A DNA stretch of 64,000 nt. Origin: Prosthecobacter debontii (GTDB lineage: Bacteria > Verrucomicrobiota > Verrucomicrobiia > Verrucomicrobiales > Akkermansiaceae). The stretch is from contig CAMCBV010000001.1 of assembly GCA_945873125.1 (NCBI GenBank), forward strand, positions 1-64,000, given 5' to 3'. Position numbers and translations under genes: made by a program. Of the stretch, positions 35,058 to 43,161 are shown piece by piece (position 1 is the first letter of the stretch; every line of letters begins with the position of its first letter). The notes under the pieces were generated by a model. It did no database searches and was not told where the DNA came from. It saw only the letters and a program-made list of their open reading frames with translations.

Positions 35058-35801
35058 TTACATCGTCATGCCGCCATCGACAGCCAAAACTTGGCCGGTG
35101 ATATAACGTGCATCGCGGCTGGCGATGAATAATACAGCTTTGGAAATGTCCAAGGTGCTTCCGAAGCTCGCGAGAGGGATCTTTGCGATGACGGCTTCTT
35201 TGACGTTTTCCGGGAGCTCATCGGTCATGTCGGTGGTGATGAAGCCGGGGGCAATCGCATTGCAAGTCACAGCTCGGCCAGCGAGTTCACGTGCCACGGC
35301 TTTGGTAAAGCCAATGAGACCGGCCTTGCTCGCAGAGTAATTTGCCTGGCCGGCATTTCCGATCAAGCCGATCACAGAGGCGATATTGATGATGCGTGAA
35401 TGCTCGGCCTTCATCAAGGGACGCATGAATGCTTTGACCGTGTTGAAAGCGCCTTTGAGATTGGTATCAAGAACCGTGTCCCAGTCTTCTTCTTTCATCC
35501 GCATGAGCAAACCATCACGGGTGATGCCGGCATTGTTGACCAAGATCGACACGGCGCCGATTTCATCACCGATACGTTTGGCAACCTCCTGAACGGCATC
35601 ATGGTCGGAAACATCCACTGCAAAGGCGGTGCAAGACCCTGGAAAAGTTTGATTGATCTCTTCAGCCGCGCTTCCGCAGCTTGATTCGCTGCGGCTGATC
35701 AAGGCGACTTTCGCGCCCTCGGCGGCAAAAGCTCTGGCGATTTCTTGGCCGATACCTCTTCCGGCTCCTGTGACGACAACGATTTGGTCTTTGAACTGCA
35801 T
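35058..35801 (-). CDS. fabG: 3-oxoacyl-[acyl-carrier-protein] reductase
   Basis: The protein has 247 residues and is a classical SDR. NADP(H) binding is shown by VVVTGAGRGIGQEIARAFA; NNAGITRDGLLMRM is the FabG-typical segment after the NNAG motif. The catalytic Ser is in IINIASVIGLIGNAGQ and the Tyr and Lys in YSASKAGLIGFTK. The end ITGQVLAVDGGMTM is nearly universal in FabG. It reduces beta-ketoacyl-ACP in fatty acid synthesis. Other fab genes are not adjacent; a ketoacyl synthase gene lies at 47578-48738 but is remote. Confidence 0.92.
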   Translation of the reverse strand: MQFKDQIVVVTGAGRGIGQEIARAFAAEGAKVALISRSESSCGSAAEEINQTFPGSCTAFAVDVSDHDAVQEVAKRIGDEIGAVSILVNNAGITRDGLLMRMKEEDWDTVLDTNLKGAFNTVKAFMRPLMKAEHSRIINIASVIGLIGNAGQANYSASKAGLIGFTKAVARELAGRAVTCNAIAPGFITTDMTDELPENVKEAVIAKIPLASFGSTLDISKAVLFIASRDARYITGQVLAVDGGMTM

Positions 35802-35827
35802 AATGATGTGTGGGTTGGATTAAAGGC

Positions 35828-37369
35828 TCAGATCCGTGAATCCAGCAATCTTTTGAATTGAACGAGTGCCGATTCGTAGGCGGATGCTGAATTTGTATCG
35901 GGTTCGATCCGTGAGTTTGGTGAGGGCTTGCAGAAAACGGATTGGAGCTTCACGAGGTCATTCCCAGCGGCAGTGGCTGCGATGAGAGCGGCGCCAAGTG
36001 CGGCAGAATTGGCGACTTCTAGGCGCTCGACCGGCGCTTGGAACACATCGGCAACAATCTGAGCGATGCCGTCGTTTTTGGATGCTCCTCCGGTAAGGAG
36101 AATGCGTTGTGGTGCGATTCCCATCCACTGGGAATGCAAGCGCATATTAAGAAACTGGCCTTCCAGCAAAGAGCGGATTCGTAGCGCATCTGTTGGATTT
36201 TCTGAAAATTCCGTGACGGGTTTTTCGAAGTCGTGGCGTGGCGTGATCTCGGCTCCGTAGAAAGGCAGCGTGAGATTTTTCCCAGCAGAAGTTTTGGAGC
36301 TGGAGAGGGCTGAGTGATCAAACGCACCCCAGTCTATGCCGAGCTCATCGCGCAATGCTTCGCGAGCAAGGGATCCGTTGCGGAAGCAAATGAGAGACAT
36401 GAAACCACCCGCTGGATTTCCAAATACGTGCCCGAAGCCCTGAGGGTCGGTTTTCGGCTCTGCCATCGCAGCGAAAAACGTATCGCTTGTACCAAGAGAA
36501 ATAACGACTTGGCCTGGAGTGGTGGCTCCCATGCCGACGAGTGAAGCGGGATTGTCTCCGGTGAACGGGCAAACTTGGCAGCTTTTGGAAAATCCATATT
36601 TCTCGATGAAGTAGGAGCCAATCGTTCCTTGGGGCTTTAAGCAGGAAGTTGCGGGTAGAAGCTTTTCGGAAAGCTCCGGTGCGGTTGCCTTCATCAAGTC
36701 GTCGTCCCATGCCAAGTGTTTGAGATTAAGAAGGTTCATGCCCGCTCCATCGCCAAAGTCAATGGGCAGAGACTTGCCGGCGATAACCGATGCGATGAAT
36801 GAACTTACCAAGTGAACCTGATCGGTGGCGACGTAAGACTTGGGAGATTGCTTGGAAAATTTACGAATTTGCGGACCGGTGAAACGCTCAATCGCTACCG
36901 AGCCCGATCGTGAGCAGACTTCAGCGTCACCACCCATCGCATTGGCAATCTCTTTGCATTCAGAGCCGGTGGAAGTATCCATCCAGATCGGTGAAGTGGT
37001 GCGGGTGAGTGAGTTCGAGAGTTGTGCTTTGAGCGAGGAGGTTGGATCGAGATCGGCGATGATGGAATCAAATAACTCATTCACATACACCGATCCATGT
37101 TGTTGGCCGGAGCCTGCGATCATTGCGACTTTCGACAAGTCGACTTTGCCAGAGAGCTTTTCCAGAACCAAATCCAGCGCTTCCAACCACATCATGGGAT
37201 CGGCATGCACTTCTCCGTTAGCTCCGCCTGGGATGAAGCCGCTGGGTGCTTTATATTGGGGTAGTTCAGCGCCAAAATTTACCGATGCCTCGGCAATGAT
37301 TTCGCCGCGATCGTTATCGATAAGGATTGCGCTGAGGGATTGAGTTGAAGAATCGAAACCTAGGAACAT
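35828..37369 (-). CDS. xylB: Xylulokinase-like FGGY carbohydrate kinase
   Basis: The protein has 513 residues. The N-terminal FGGY domain starts FLGFDSSTQSLSAILID, with the catalytic region MIAGSGQQHGSVYV and the phosphate-binding VISLGTSDTFFAA. The C-terminal domain carries RILLTGGASKNDGIAQIV and VERLEVANSAALGAALIA. GSGQQHG and the fold order fit xylulokinases, which make D-xylulose 5-phosphate. Substrate assignment within FGGY from sequence alone is moderate; gluconate or ribulose kinases are alternatives. It stands first in the xylB-fabG-sixA-aroC run, with no sugar transporter nearby. Confidence 0.82.
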   Translation of the reverse strand: MFLGFDSSTQSLSAILIDNDRGEIIAEASVNFGAELPQYKAPSGFIPGGANGEVHADPMMWLEALDLVLEKLSGKVDLSKVAMIAGSGQQHGSVYVNELFDSIIADLDPTSSLKAQLSNSLTRTTSPIWMDTSTGSECKEIANAMGGDAEVCSRSGSVAIERFTGPQIRKFSKQSPKSYVATDQVHLVSSFIASVIAGKSLPIDFGDGAGMNLLNLKHLAWDDDLMKATAPELSEKLLPATSCLKPQGTIGSYFIEKYGFSKSCQVCPFTGDNPASLVGMGATTPGQVVISLGTSDTFFAAMAEPKTDPQGFGHVFGNPAGGFMSLICFRNGSLAREALRDELGIDWGAFDHSALSSSKTSAGKNLTLPFYGAEITPRHDFEKPVTEFSENPTDALRIRSLLEGQFLNMRLHSQWMGIAPQRILLTGGASKNDGIAQIVADVFQAPVERLEVANSAALGAALIAATAAGNDLVKLQSVFCKPSPNSRIEPDTNSASAYESALVQFKRLLDSRI

Positions 37370-37411
37370 GCCGAGAGTTTTCGGTTAATTTCGAGACGTT
37401 CAAGGATAAAC

Positions 37412-37444
37412 AAAAAAAGAGCGGCTGCCGAAGCAACCGCTCTT
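37412..37444 (-). terminator. Intrinsic terminator after the outer-membrane protein gene
   Basis: Read on the minus strand, AAGAGCGGTTGC and GCAGCCGCTCTT form a 12-base stem (one G-U pair) around a short TTCG-type loop, followed by a run of T. It separates the outer-membrane protein gene from xylB. Confidence 0.85.
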
Positions 37445-37472
37445 AAGTGAATTAGTTTACGTAAACTTCAAA

Positions 37473-38174
37473 TTAGAAGCTGACGGAAAGCATGGTGCCT
37501 GCGGTCAACTCGTTGTCGGAGCTGTCGTAGACGGAATCTTCATTGCCAGTAAGTGCCCATGAGTATGCGAGGAATGGCGAGATGGTCGCGGTTTCGCTGT
37601 ATGCATAATCGAGAGCGGCTTTGACACCGATGTGGCTGAATTCGCGGTTTTCGGAAACATAACCGAGAACAGCGCCTGTGTTCAGAGTCAAGCATTGGCT
37701 GAGCTCAAAGCTTTTGCCAGCTGCGAGTTCAATGTAGGTTTCGGTATCTCCTTCGATTTCAGCGAAGAATGTCAAGGAAGTATCGATGCCATAGATCTCA
37801 CGTGATGCGGAGATGTAAGCTTCGGAGTAGTCTACGTCGAAGTTTCTCTCGTTATCATAGTAAATGTAACCCAAGGCAAGAGTCGCAAAAGAGAACTCCT
37901 TGGAAACTTCACCATAAACGTCGAGCTCGGTGAAGGAATCCCCTTCGTTGGTGAATGTGCCGTGCCAGAGACCACCGCTGATGCCGAGGCCGTTGTATTC
38001 GGTTGCAAGGTTAAGACCTGTTTCAAGGAGATCATCACCGATTTTGACTCCGCGGAACATGTAGGCGGAGGAATAACCTGCGTGAAGATCAGCTTCGACT
38101 TCTGCCGAAGCGTTGCCTGCCGCGAGAGCGGAAGCTACGACGAGGGCACCGATAGTTTTGTAGTAGTTTTGCAT
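37473..38174 (-). CDS. Outer-membrane beta-barrel protein (TorF-like)
   Basis: ATG 38174 (MQNYYKTIGA) is preferred because it gives a signal peptide (GALVVASALAAGNASA). The product has 233 residues. Regular alternating strands follow: DLHAGYSSAYMFRGVKIG, LYGLGISGGLWHG-type hairpins, LALGYIYYDNERNF, TLNTGAVLGYVSEN and a final strand LTAGTMLSVSF ending in Phe, as outer-membrane barrels do. The start (SSAYMFRGV) resembles TorF-type (MltA/porin-like) proteins. It is divergent from the sigma-54-driven ammonium transporter and may share control, but no sigma-54 site faces it. Confidence 0.75.
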   Translation of the reverse strand: MQNYYKTIGALVVASALAAGNASAEVEADLHAGYSSAYMFRGVKIGDDLLETGLNLATEYNGLGISGGLWHGTFTNEGDSFTELDVYGEVSKEFSFATLALGYIYYDNERNFDVDYSEAYISASREIYGIDTSLTFFAEIEGDTETYIELAAGKSFELSQCLTLNTGAVLGYVSENREFSHIGVKAALDYAYSETATISPFLAYSWALTGNEDSVYDSSDNELTAGTMLSVSF

Positions 38175-38475
38175 AGTTTTGTTGTTGTTGGTTTCAGTTG
38201 CTTCTAGCATCCCAAACTGATCCGTGATGGAACAGACATGGCGAACAGAACTTAGCATTCTGCGTACCAAGGAGAAACTTCTGGCAAACCGTTGCAAGGG
38301 GTATTTAATCAATCCGTAGGATCTGTCCAGATAAAAGTGTCATCCCAATGACGGGCGAGTCGTGGGTTTTTGGAAGGTTTATTGCCCCTCTTTTTTGATG
38401 ATATTCCATTTTCGATCCTGAGACAGCATCGTTTTTCATTGATAAAATATGGATGAAATCCGGTAGCTGCATTTT

Positions 38476-38491
38476 TGGCACGGCCATTGCT
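38476..38491 (+). promoter_or_regulatory. Sigma-54 (RpoN) promoter of the ammonium transporter
   Basis: TTGGCACGGCCATTGC with following T matches the sigma-54 consensus YTGGCACGN4TTGCW at every specified base. GG (38477-38478) and GC (38489-38490) are ten bases apart, as required for -24/-12. The transcription start would be near 38502, about 63 bases before the transporter start. Sigma-54 with NtrC control of amt genes is well known in other bacteria. Confidence 0.85.
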
Positions 38492-38564
38492 TAGCACTGA
38501 CACTGCTGTATGAAATGCAGTTCAATCCGCAATAACAGCTCAACATCCGACAACCCTGACTCAT

Positions 38565-40112
38565 ATGATAAGAAGACATCCAACAACATTGCGAGCTCTT
38601 GCCCTAGCGGCGATGGCTTGTTTCGCCATGCCGTTTGCGTCCACGACCGTTCTTGGTCAAGATGCTACTACGGCGCCTGCCCCAACCGAAGTTGCCGCAG
38701 AAGCTGCTCCAGCAGCTCCAGATGCAGCTGCCGTAGCAGCAGACACACTTGCGTATTTCAACAACGTGGCGCCTACAGGACCGCTAGCCGGACTTCCTGG
38801 TCCAGGCCACAATGCCTTCTTGATGGTCTGCGCAGCTCTGGTTTTGTTCATGACACTGCCAGGTCTCGCGCTCTTCTACGGAGGTCTGGTTCGTAAGAAA
38901 AGCATCCTTTCTGTGATGGCTCAGTGTCTCGGCCTAGCAGGCTTGGTCACGATCATGTGGTTTGCTTTTGGTTATTCCATGGTTTTCGGCGAGCATGCTG
39001 CGGAAGGCGCACCAAGCTGGGCTGGCATCTTTGGTGACTTCAGCAAATACGCGTTTTTGAAAGACGTGGGCGGAGCCCCAAACACCAACTACACCGCGTG
39101 GCCATCCCACAGCACTTTTGCGATGTATCAGCTGATGTTCGCAATCATCACACCGGCACTCATCGTCGGCGCAATTGCTGAGCGCATGAAATATTCCGCA
39201 ATCATGATTTTCTGTGCCATCTGGATGGTACTCGTTTATTTCCCAATGGCTCACATGGTCTGGGGCTTCGATGGTCTTTTCAACGGCGTCTGGAATGGCG
39301 GCGCGAAAATTCCAAGCATCGACTTCGCTGGTGGCACTGTGGTTCACATGACTTCGGGCTGGAGCGCTCTTGTGCTCTGTCTCATCCTTGGCAAGCGCCT
39401 TGGCTTCGGTAAGGAGAAAATGTCTCCTCACAACATGGTTCTCTGCATGGTCGGCACTGGGATGCTCTGGGTCGGCTGGTATGGTTTCAATGCCGGTTCC
39501 GCTCTCGCGGCCGATGGCCTTGCATCTCAGGCATTTATGACCACCACCATTGCAGCTGCCGTAGCAGCCTTCACCTGGGGTCTTATTGAAAAGGTTCTCA
39601 AGCGCAAAGTCAGCGTTCTCGGTCTTTGCTCCGGTGCGGTGGCCGGTCTCGTGGTGATCACCCCTGCGGCAGGTTTCGTTACCGCGCAATCTGCCTTCAT
39701 CATGGGTATCTTGGCTGGCGTTGTTCCTTACTTCGCTTGCACCTTCCTTAAATCCAAAATGGGTTACGATGACTCGCTTGATACCTTCGGTATTCACGGA
39801 GTTGGCGGCACCCTTGGAGCCTTGCTCACTGCGGTTTTCGCAAACAGCAAAGTAAATCCTAACTTGGTGAGCGATGCCTATGCCAAACTGAACGGCTTGC
39901 AAGCGATGTTTGACCCAGAAACTGGCAAAGCCACCAGCGCATTGTTGATCAATCACCTCTACGTTGCGGGTATCACGATCGTTCTTTCTGTGGTTGTGAC
40001 AGCCGTAGTCGCTTACATCATCAAAGCAGTCATCGGGCTTCGTCCTTCCCCTGAAGAAGAAACCGCTGGTCTCGATATCACCGAACACGGTGAGGAAGGT
40101 TACGACTACTAA
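38565..40112 (+). CDS. amtB: Ammonium transporter (Amt/MEP/Rh family)
   Basis: The protein has 515 residues. A signal peptide (RALALAAMACFAMPFASTTV) and an Ala/Pro-rich exported stretch of about 45 residues precede the Amt fold. Eleven membrane helices follow, with PGLALFYGGLVRKKSILS, AIAERMKYSAIMIFCAIW, DFAGGTVVHMTSGWSALV and GMLWVGWYGFNAGSAL, plus DTFGIHGVGGTLGALLTA for the second pore His. Both pore histidines (VVHM and GIHG) are present. It carries ammonium into the cell for assimilation. A sigma-54 promoter lies upstream; no glnK gene is adjacent. The long Ala/Pro-rich N-terminal part is unusual. Confidence 0.95.
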   Translation: MIRRHPTTLRALALAAMACFAMPFASTTVLGQDATTAPAPTEVAAEAAPAAPDAAAVAADTLAYFNNVAPTGPLAGLPGPGHNAFLMVCAALVLFMTLPGLALFYGGLVRKKSILSVMAQCLGLAGLVTIMWFAFGYSMVFGEHAAEGAPSWAGIFGDFSKYAFLKDVGGAPNTNYTAWPSHSTFAMYQLMFAIITPALIVGAIAERMKYSAIMIFCAIWMVLVYFPMAHMVWGFDGLFNGVWNGGAKIPSIDFAGGTVVHMTSGWSALVLCLILGKRLGFGKEKMSPHNMVLCMVGTGMLWVGWYGFNAGSALAADGLASQAFMTTTIAAAVAAFTWGLIEKVLKRKVSVLGLCSGAVAGLVVITPAAGFVTAQSAFIMGILAGVVPYFACTFLKSKMGYDDSLDTFGIHGVGGTLGALLTAVFANSKVNPNLVSDAYAKLNGLQAMFDPETGKATSALLINHLYVAGITIVLSVVVTAVVAYIIKAVIGLRPSPEEETAGLDITEHGEEGYDY

Positions 40113-40137
40113 TATTCGTCTATCGAATTTGCATCCT

Positions 40138-40167
40138 CGGGCGAGCTGGCAACAGCTCGCCCGTTTT
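40138..40167 (+). terminator. Intrinsic terminator after the ammonium transporter
   Basis: CGGGCGAGCT and AGCTCGCCCG pair perfectly around the loop GGCAAC and are followed by TTTT. It closes the amt transcript 26 bases after the stop. Confidence 0.88.
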
Positions 40168-40204
40168 CGTTTGCGGGAGAGGCAAGTTCGGATAGGAATA
40201 AGTT

Positions 40205-40675
40205 ATGAAACGGCAGGTGATGAGGTTCTTTTTGGCGCTGGGTCTGGCCGTATCCACGGTTTTTTTGGGCATGTTGTGGACTTCGAAATATGAGTCTTCG
40301 CCTGATCCGAAGGCGCGTTTTGAAATTCAGGCAATTCGTTTGAAGCAGGATAAGGGATATGTCTGGCTTGAGGCTCATTTGAAAAAAAACGGGGAAAAGG
40401 ATCATGATCTCAAGCAGCCAGTGCGGTTGGTCACGGCAGATGGGGTGAAGCATGAGCCTGCGGATTCGAGCTTTGCTGGAACGCCGGAAAAGGGCTTTAC
40501 CGAAATTTGGTTTAAATTCTGGCTGGAGACAGAGGCGCTTAAAGGCGAAATAAACCTCGAAATGAACGGTGGTGCGCTGAAAATCAAAAACTCAAAGTCG
40601 ATACCTGCGATTGGGAGTGACAAAGAAACCGTATTTAAATCCTCAAATTGGGAAACATCATGGCTTGGCTTTTGA
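40205..40675 (+). CDS. Hypothetical exported or membrane-anchored protein, 156 aa
   Basis: I do not recognise the family. The N-terminus (RFFLALGLAVSTVFLGMLW) is one signal-anchor helix, after which the protein is probably extracytoplasmic. The remainder (about 30-156) is a small beta-rich domain with KGYVWLEAHLKKNGEKDH, QPVRLVTADGVKHEPADS and FTEIWFKFWLETEALKGE. Its last codons overlap the start of coaX by 16 bases, so the two are co-translated. Function unknown. Confidence 0.7.
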   Translation: MKRQVMRFFLALGLAVSTVFLGMLWTSKYESSPDPKARFEIQAIRLKQDKGYVWLEAHLKKNGEKDHDLKQPVRLVTADGVKHEPADSSFAGTPEKGFTEIWFKFWLETEALKGEINLEMNGGALKIKNSKSIPAIGSDKETVFKSSNWETSWLGF

Positions 40676-41400
40676 TTGATAACTCCAATTCGCGCACCAA
40701 GTTCCGCCTGGGCAATGCCGAGGGCTTGATGGAATGGTCCGCCGTCATACCAACGCAGGATCTGGAAGCGTCTTCAATCCAAGCTTTGGTTGGCGGATTA
40801 GAGTTTTCGGCAGTGGCGGTTGCATCGGTGGTTCCTGACAAAGAGGATGAGTTGAGGAGTTTTTTTGAAAATCAGGCAGCCTATCACAGGTTAACTCATG
40901 AAAGTCCTCTGGGTTATGGATTTGAGATCGATAGCCCGGAGCAAGTGGGTCACGACCGTTTGGCGAATATCGTCGCCTTAAACGAGCGATATGATGTCCC
41001 CGGAATCGCAATCGATTTTGGAACGGCCGTCACTTTCAGTGTCATATCTGCGAAAGGAAATTTCGCGGGGGGGGTGATCGCGCCGGGAATGGATTGCATG
41101 ACGGACTATCTCGCGTCGAAAACGGCGCAGTTGCCACGGGTTAAACCGGAGGAATACCAATCAGCCATTGGCAAAACCACCTTGGAAGCGCTGCGGATCG
41201 GTGCGGTCGCGGGTCATCGCGGAATGGTTAGAGAAATTTTGCGTGAGATGATTTCAGAAATCGGCGGTGAAATTACAGTAATTGCTACGGGAGGAGGAGC
41301 GACATTCGCAGCTCACGGATTATCGGAAATTTTCGCAGTGGATCTGGATCTCACATTAGAGGGATTGCGGCTCGTTGCTGGGAGAGTTTTCAGTGTTTGA
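40660..41400 (+). CDS. coaX: Type III pantothenate kinase
   Basis: ATG 40660 (MAWLLIDNSN) is chosen; an upstream in-frame ATG at 40648 adds four residues. The product has 246 residues. Phosphate-binding DNSNSRTKFRL, the GHDRLANIV motif, and the IDFGTAVTFSVI and TGGGATFAAHGLSE segments all match CoaX, which phosphorylates pantothenate in CoA synthesis and needs a monovalent cation but is insensitive to CoA. The gene overlaps the upstream 156-aa gene by 16 bases. Confidence 0.9.
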   Translation: MAWLLIDNSNSRTKFRLGNAEGLMEWSAVIPTQDLEASSIQALVGGLEFSAVAVASVVPDKEDELRSFFENQAAYHRLTHESPLGYGFEIDSPEQVGHDRLANIVALNERYDVPGIAIDFGTAVTFSVISAKGNFAGGVIAPGMDCMTDYLASKTAQLPRVKPEEYQSAIGKTTLEALRIGAVAGHRGMVREILREMISEIGGEITVIATGGGATFAAHGLSEIFAVDLDLTLEGLRLVAGRVFSV

Positions 41401-41405
41401 TTTTC

Positions 41406-41533
41406 AACCACGAAATACACCAAAAGCACGAAAAAATCAGAACTAAACCCATCATGCTTCAGTCATCAAATCCTGCGGCGTGGATGGTTCCATAATTCAT
41501 CCCACTTTTGTGTAATTCGTGATTTTCGTGGTT
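41406..41533. repeat. CACGAAA-type inverted repeat element
   Basis: AACCACGAAATACACCAAAA at 41406 and its imperfect reverse complement (ending TTTCGTGGTT at 41533) face each other across about 75 bases. AACCACGAAA-type units are widespread short repeats in metagenome-derived and Planctomycetes/Verrucomicrobia genomes. This pair looks like a small MITE-like element between coaX and the ROK gene. No copy elsewhere in the window was noticed. Confidence 0.5.
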
Positions 41534-41534
41534 A

Positions 41535-41563
41535 AAAATATCTAGGATTAATCTAGATATTTT
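41535..41563. other. AT-rich perfect hairpin between coaX and the ROK kinase
   Basis: AAAATATCTAG and CTAGATATTTT are exact reverse complements (11 bases each) around the 7-base spacer GATTAAT, ending in a T-run. It could terminate coaX transcription weakly or bind a regulator before the ROK gene, which starts 30 bases later. Confidence 0.55.
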
Positions 41564-41592
41564 CCCCAATGCTCTTTAGGCAGTGCGCGGCA

Positions 41593-42534
41593 ATGAGTGA
41601 ACTTCCTAAAGCAATTGGCATCGATTTCGGCGGTACCAGCGTGAAAACTGGGGTGGTGCGTGGTTCAGAAATCATTGATTCGGCGCCACCGATCGCGACA
41701 CAGGATTTTGACGGGCCGGAACCGCTGATCGCGATGATGGTGCGCACGGTTGAGGACCTACGTTTGAGGCATTCGAAAATCTCGGCGGTTGGCATTGGGA
41801 TGCCGGGCTTCGTTCATTTTGAAAAGGGCATGGTATTTAATCTGACCAACGTGAGGGGTTGGCAGAATGTGGCACTGAAAGGGATTCTCGAGGCGAAGTT
41901 GGAATTGCCTGTGGTCGCGGATAACGATGCAAACTGTATGGCGTATGCTGAATGGAAGTTAGGTGCGGGCAGAGGTTTCAGGGATCTGGTTTGTGTTTCG
42001 CTGGGCACAGGTGTGGGCGGAGGTGTGATCGTGAACGGTCAAATGGTACGCGGTGCGAATTACGGTGCGGGTGAAATCGGCCAGACATCGATCGATTTTC
42101 AGGGCCGCCGGGGTCATTATGGAAATTTAGGTGCACTCGAAGATTATATCGGTAACCGGGAAATCGCTCGTGATGCGCAGCAGGCTTATCTGGCCGCGGG
42201 AATTTCTAAAGATATCGAAGACTGCTCGCCTGTCGCGCTTGCGGAAGCGGCGCAGCATGGGGATAAAATCGCACTTCAGCGCTGGGACATTACGGGACGT
42301 ATGCTCGCGACTTCCATGATGAATGCGTGTTGGTTGTTGAATCCGGAAGCTTTGATCATCGGTGGCGGTGTGGCCCGTGCGGGTGAGTTGCTCTTCAAGC
42401 CCTTGCGCGAGCATCTCCTGCAACAGCTCTCGGAGCCCTTCAAAGACCATCTCGCGATTTTACCAGCCAATTTCGGCCACGAGGCGGGCACAATTGGAGC
42501 GGCGGCGCTTGCGCTCGAAGTAGCGGGTTTGTAA
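41593..42534 (+). CDS. ROK-family sugar kinase, glucokinase-like
   Basis: ATG 41593 (MSELPKAIGI) is chosen over one at 41569. The product has 313 residues. ATP binding is shown by IGIDFGGTSVKTGVV; sugar binding by VGIGMPGFVHF and VVADNDANCMAYAEW; the catalytic region by VCVSLGTGVGGGVIVNG. The zinc-binding segment of ROK proteins (C-x-C-G-x-x-G-C-x-E) is replaced: YGAGEIGQTSIDFQG leads to HYGNLGALEDYIG, with no cysteine. It likely phosphorylates glucose or a related hexose; the exact sugar is unproven. Confidence 0.85.
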   Translation: MSELPKAIGIDFGGTSVKTGVVRGSEIIDSAPPIATQDFDGPEPLIAMMVRTVEDLRLRHSKISAVGIGMPGFVHFEKGMVFNLTNVRGWQNVALKGILEAKLELPVVADNDANCMAYAEWKLGAGRGFRDLVCVSLGTGVGGGVIVNGQMVRGANYGAGEIGQTSIDFQGRRGHYGNLGALEDYIGNREIARDAQQAYLAAGISKDIEDCSPVALAEAAQHGDKIALQRWDITGRMLATSMMNACWLLNPEALIIGGGVARAGELLFKPLREHLLQQLSEPFKDHLAILPANFGHEAGTIGAAALALEVAGL

Positions 42535-42540
42535 CAGCGG

Positions 42541-43005
42541 CTAGCAGATGGCGATGATTTCGAAGTCAGGTGCTTCAATCTGCTCTCCGAGCATTTTGCC
42601 CATCAGTTTCGCGTAAAGCGGACTTTCTGGGCTGAGCAAAGTCACCTCTTGATTTTCGTAAAGGATTTCTAGTCCACCAGCTGCCGGAGCGAGGAGAAAT
42701 AGGATTTTTTGTTGGCTGCCAGGTTTGCGCAGTGTGACCAGTGCACCGGCATCCACGGGGTCGTTTAGGGAAAAATCGCCAAGCCGCAGGTTTTCAAAGG
42801 CCATCAGGGTTGCTCTCAGATCTTTGACCTGACGCGCCTGCCCCGTGGCCAGATATGATTCTTCTAAGCTACGTGTGTCGTATTTGCTCTCGGCCTTCGA
42901 ACCTGGATCGGTTGCGGCTTCATGGGCTGCGATGGCCGCTTTTGCCAAACGTTCCAGACGCGCGCGCAATTCGTCACTTATCAGTTCGACCAATTCAGAT
43001 TTCAT
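42541..43005 (-). CDS. GreA/GreB-family transcription elongation factor-like protein
   Basis: The protein has 154 residues. A helical N-terminus ([20 protein letters not shown]) and [20 protein letters not shown] correspond to the Gre coiled coil. The C-terminal half (about 80-154) has the FKBP-like GreA fold with [20 protein letters not shown], similar to SPxSPLGxALLGKxxGD. The tip with paired acidic residues needed for RNA cleavage is not conserved as in GreA, so it is probably a Gre-like regulator (as in GreAB-related proteins), not the main GreA. It converges with the ROK gene; stops are 6 bases apart. Confidence 0.78.
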   Translation of the reverse strand: MKSELVELISDELRARLERLAKAAIAAHEAATDPGSKAESKYDTRSLEESYLATGQARQVKDLRATLMAFENLRLGDFSLNDPVDAGALVTLRKPGSQQKILFLLAPAAGGLEILYENQEVTLLSPESPLYAKLMGKMLGEQIEAPDFEIIAIC

Positions 43006-43161
43006 GTTTCAGTCGCACCATTTCGACAGGGTTTCGTCATCTTACAATACATTGCTGCAAGTGGAGGCTTGACCCCACGCGGAGGGATGGGCAATTTGTG
43101 CGCCCCTGCGGTGCCTTGGTGGCAATCCGTCGGTAAAAACGAAATCACAAATCGATTAGGT

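Noticed and set aside
38282-38296. CTGGCAAACCGTTGCA as a second sigma-54 site
   Set aside because: GG and GC are nine bases apart, not ten, and the C of TGGCAC is missing, so it is not a working -24/-12 element.
38934-40088. Long open frame antisense to the ammonium transporter
   Set aside because: It lies fully inside a clear Amt gene; the translation is low-complexity, His/Asn/Glu-rich and matches no family. It arises from codon bias.
42922-43161. An 80-residue N-terminal extension of ilvC
   Set aside because: The extension has no similarity to ketol-acid reductoisomerases and overlaps the start of the divergent Gre-like gene; ATG 43162 matches the family start.
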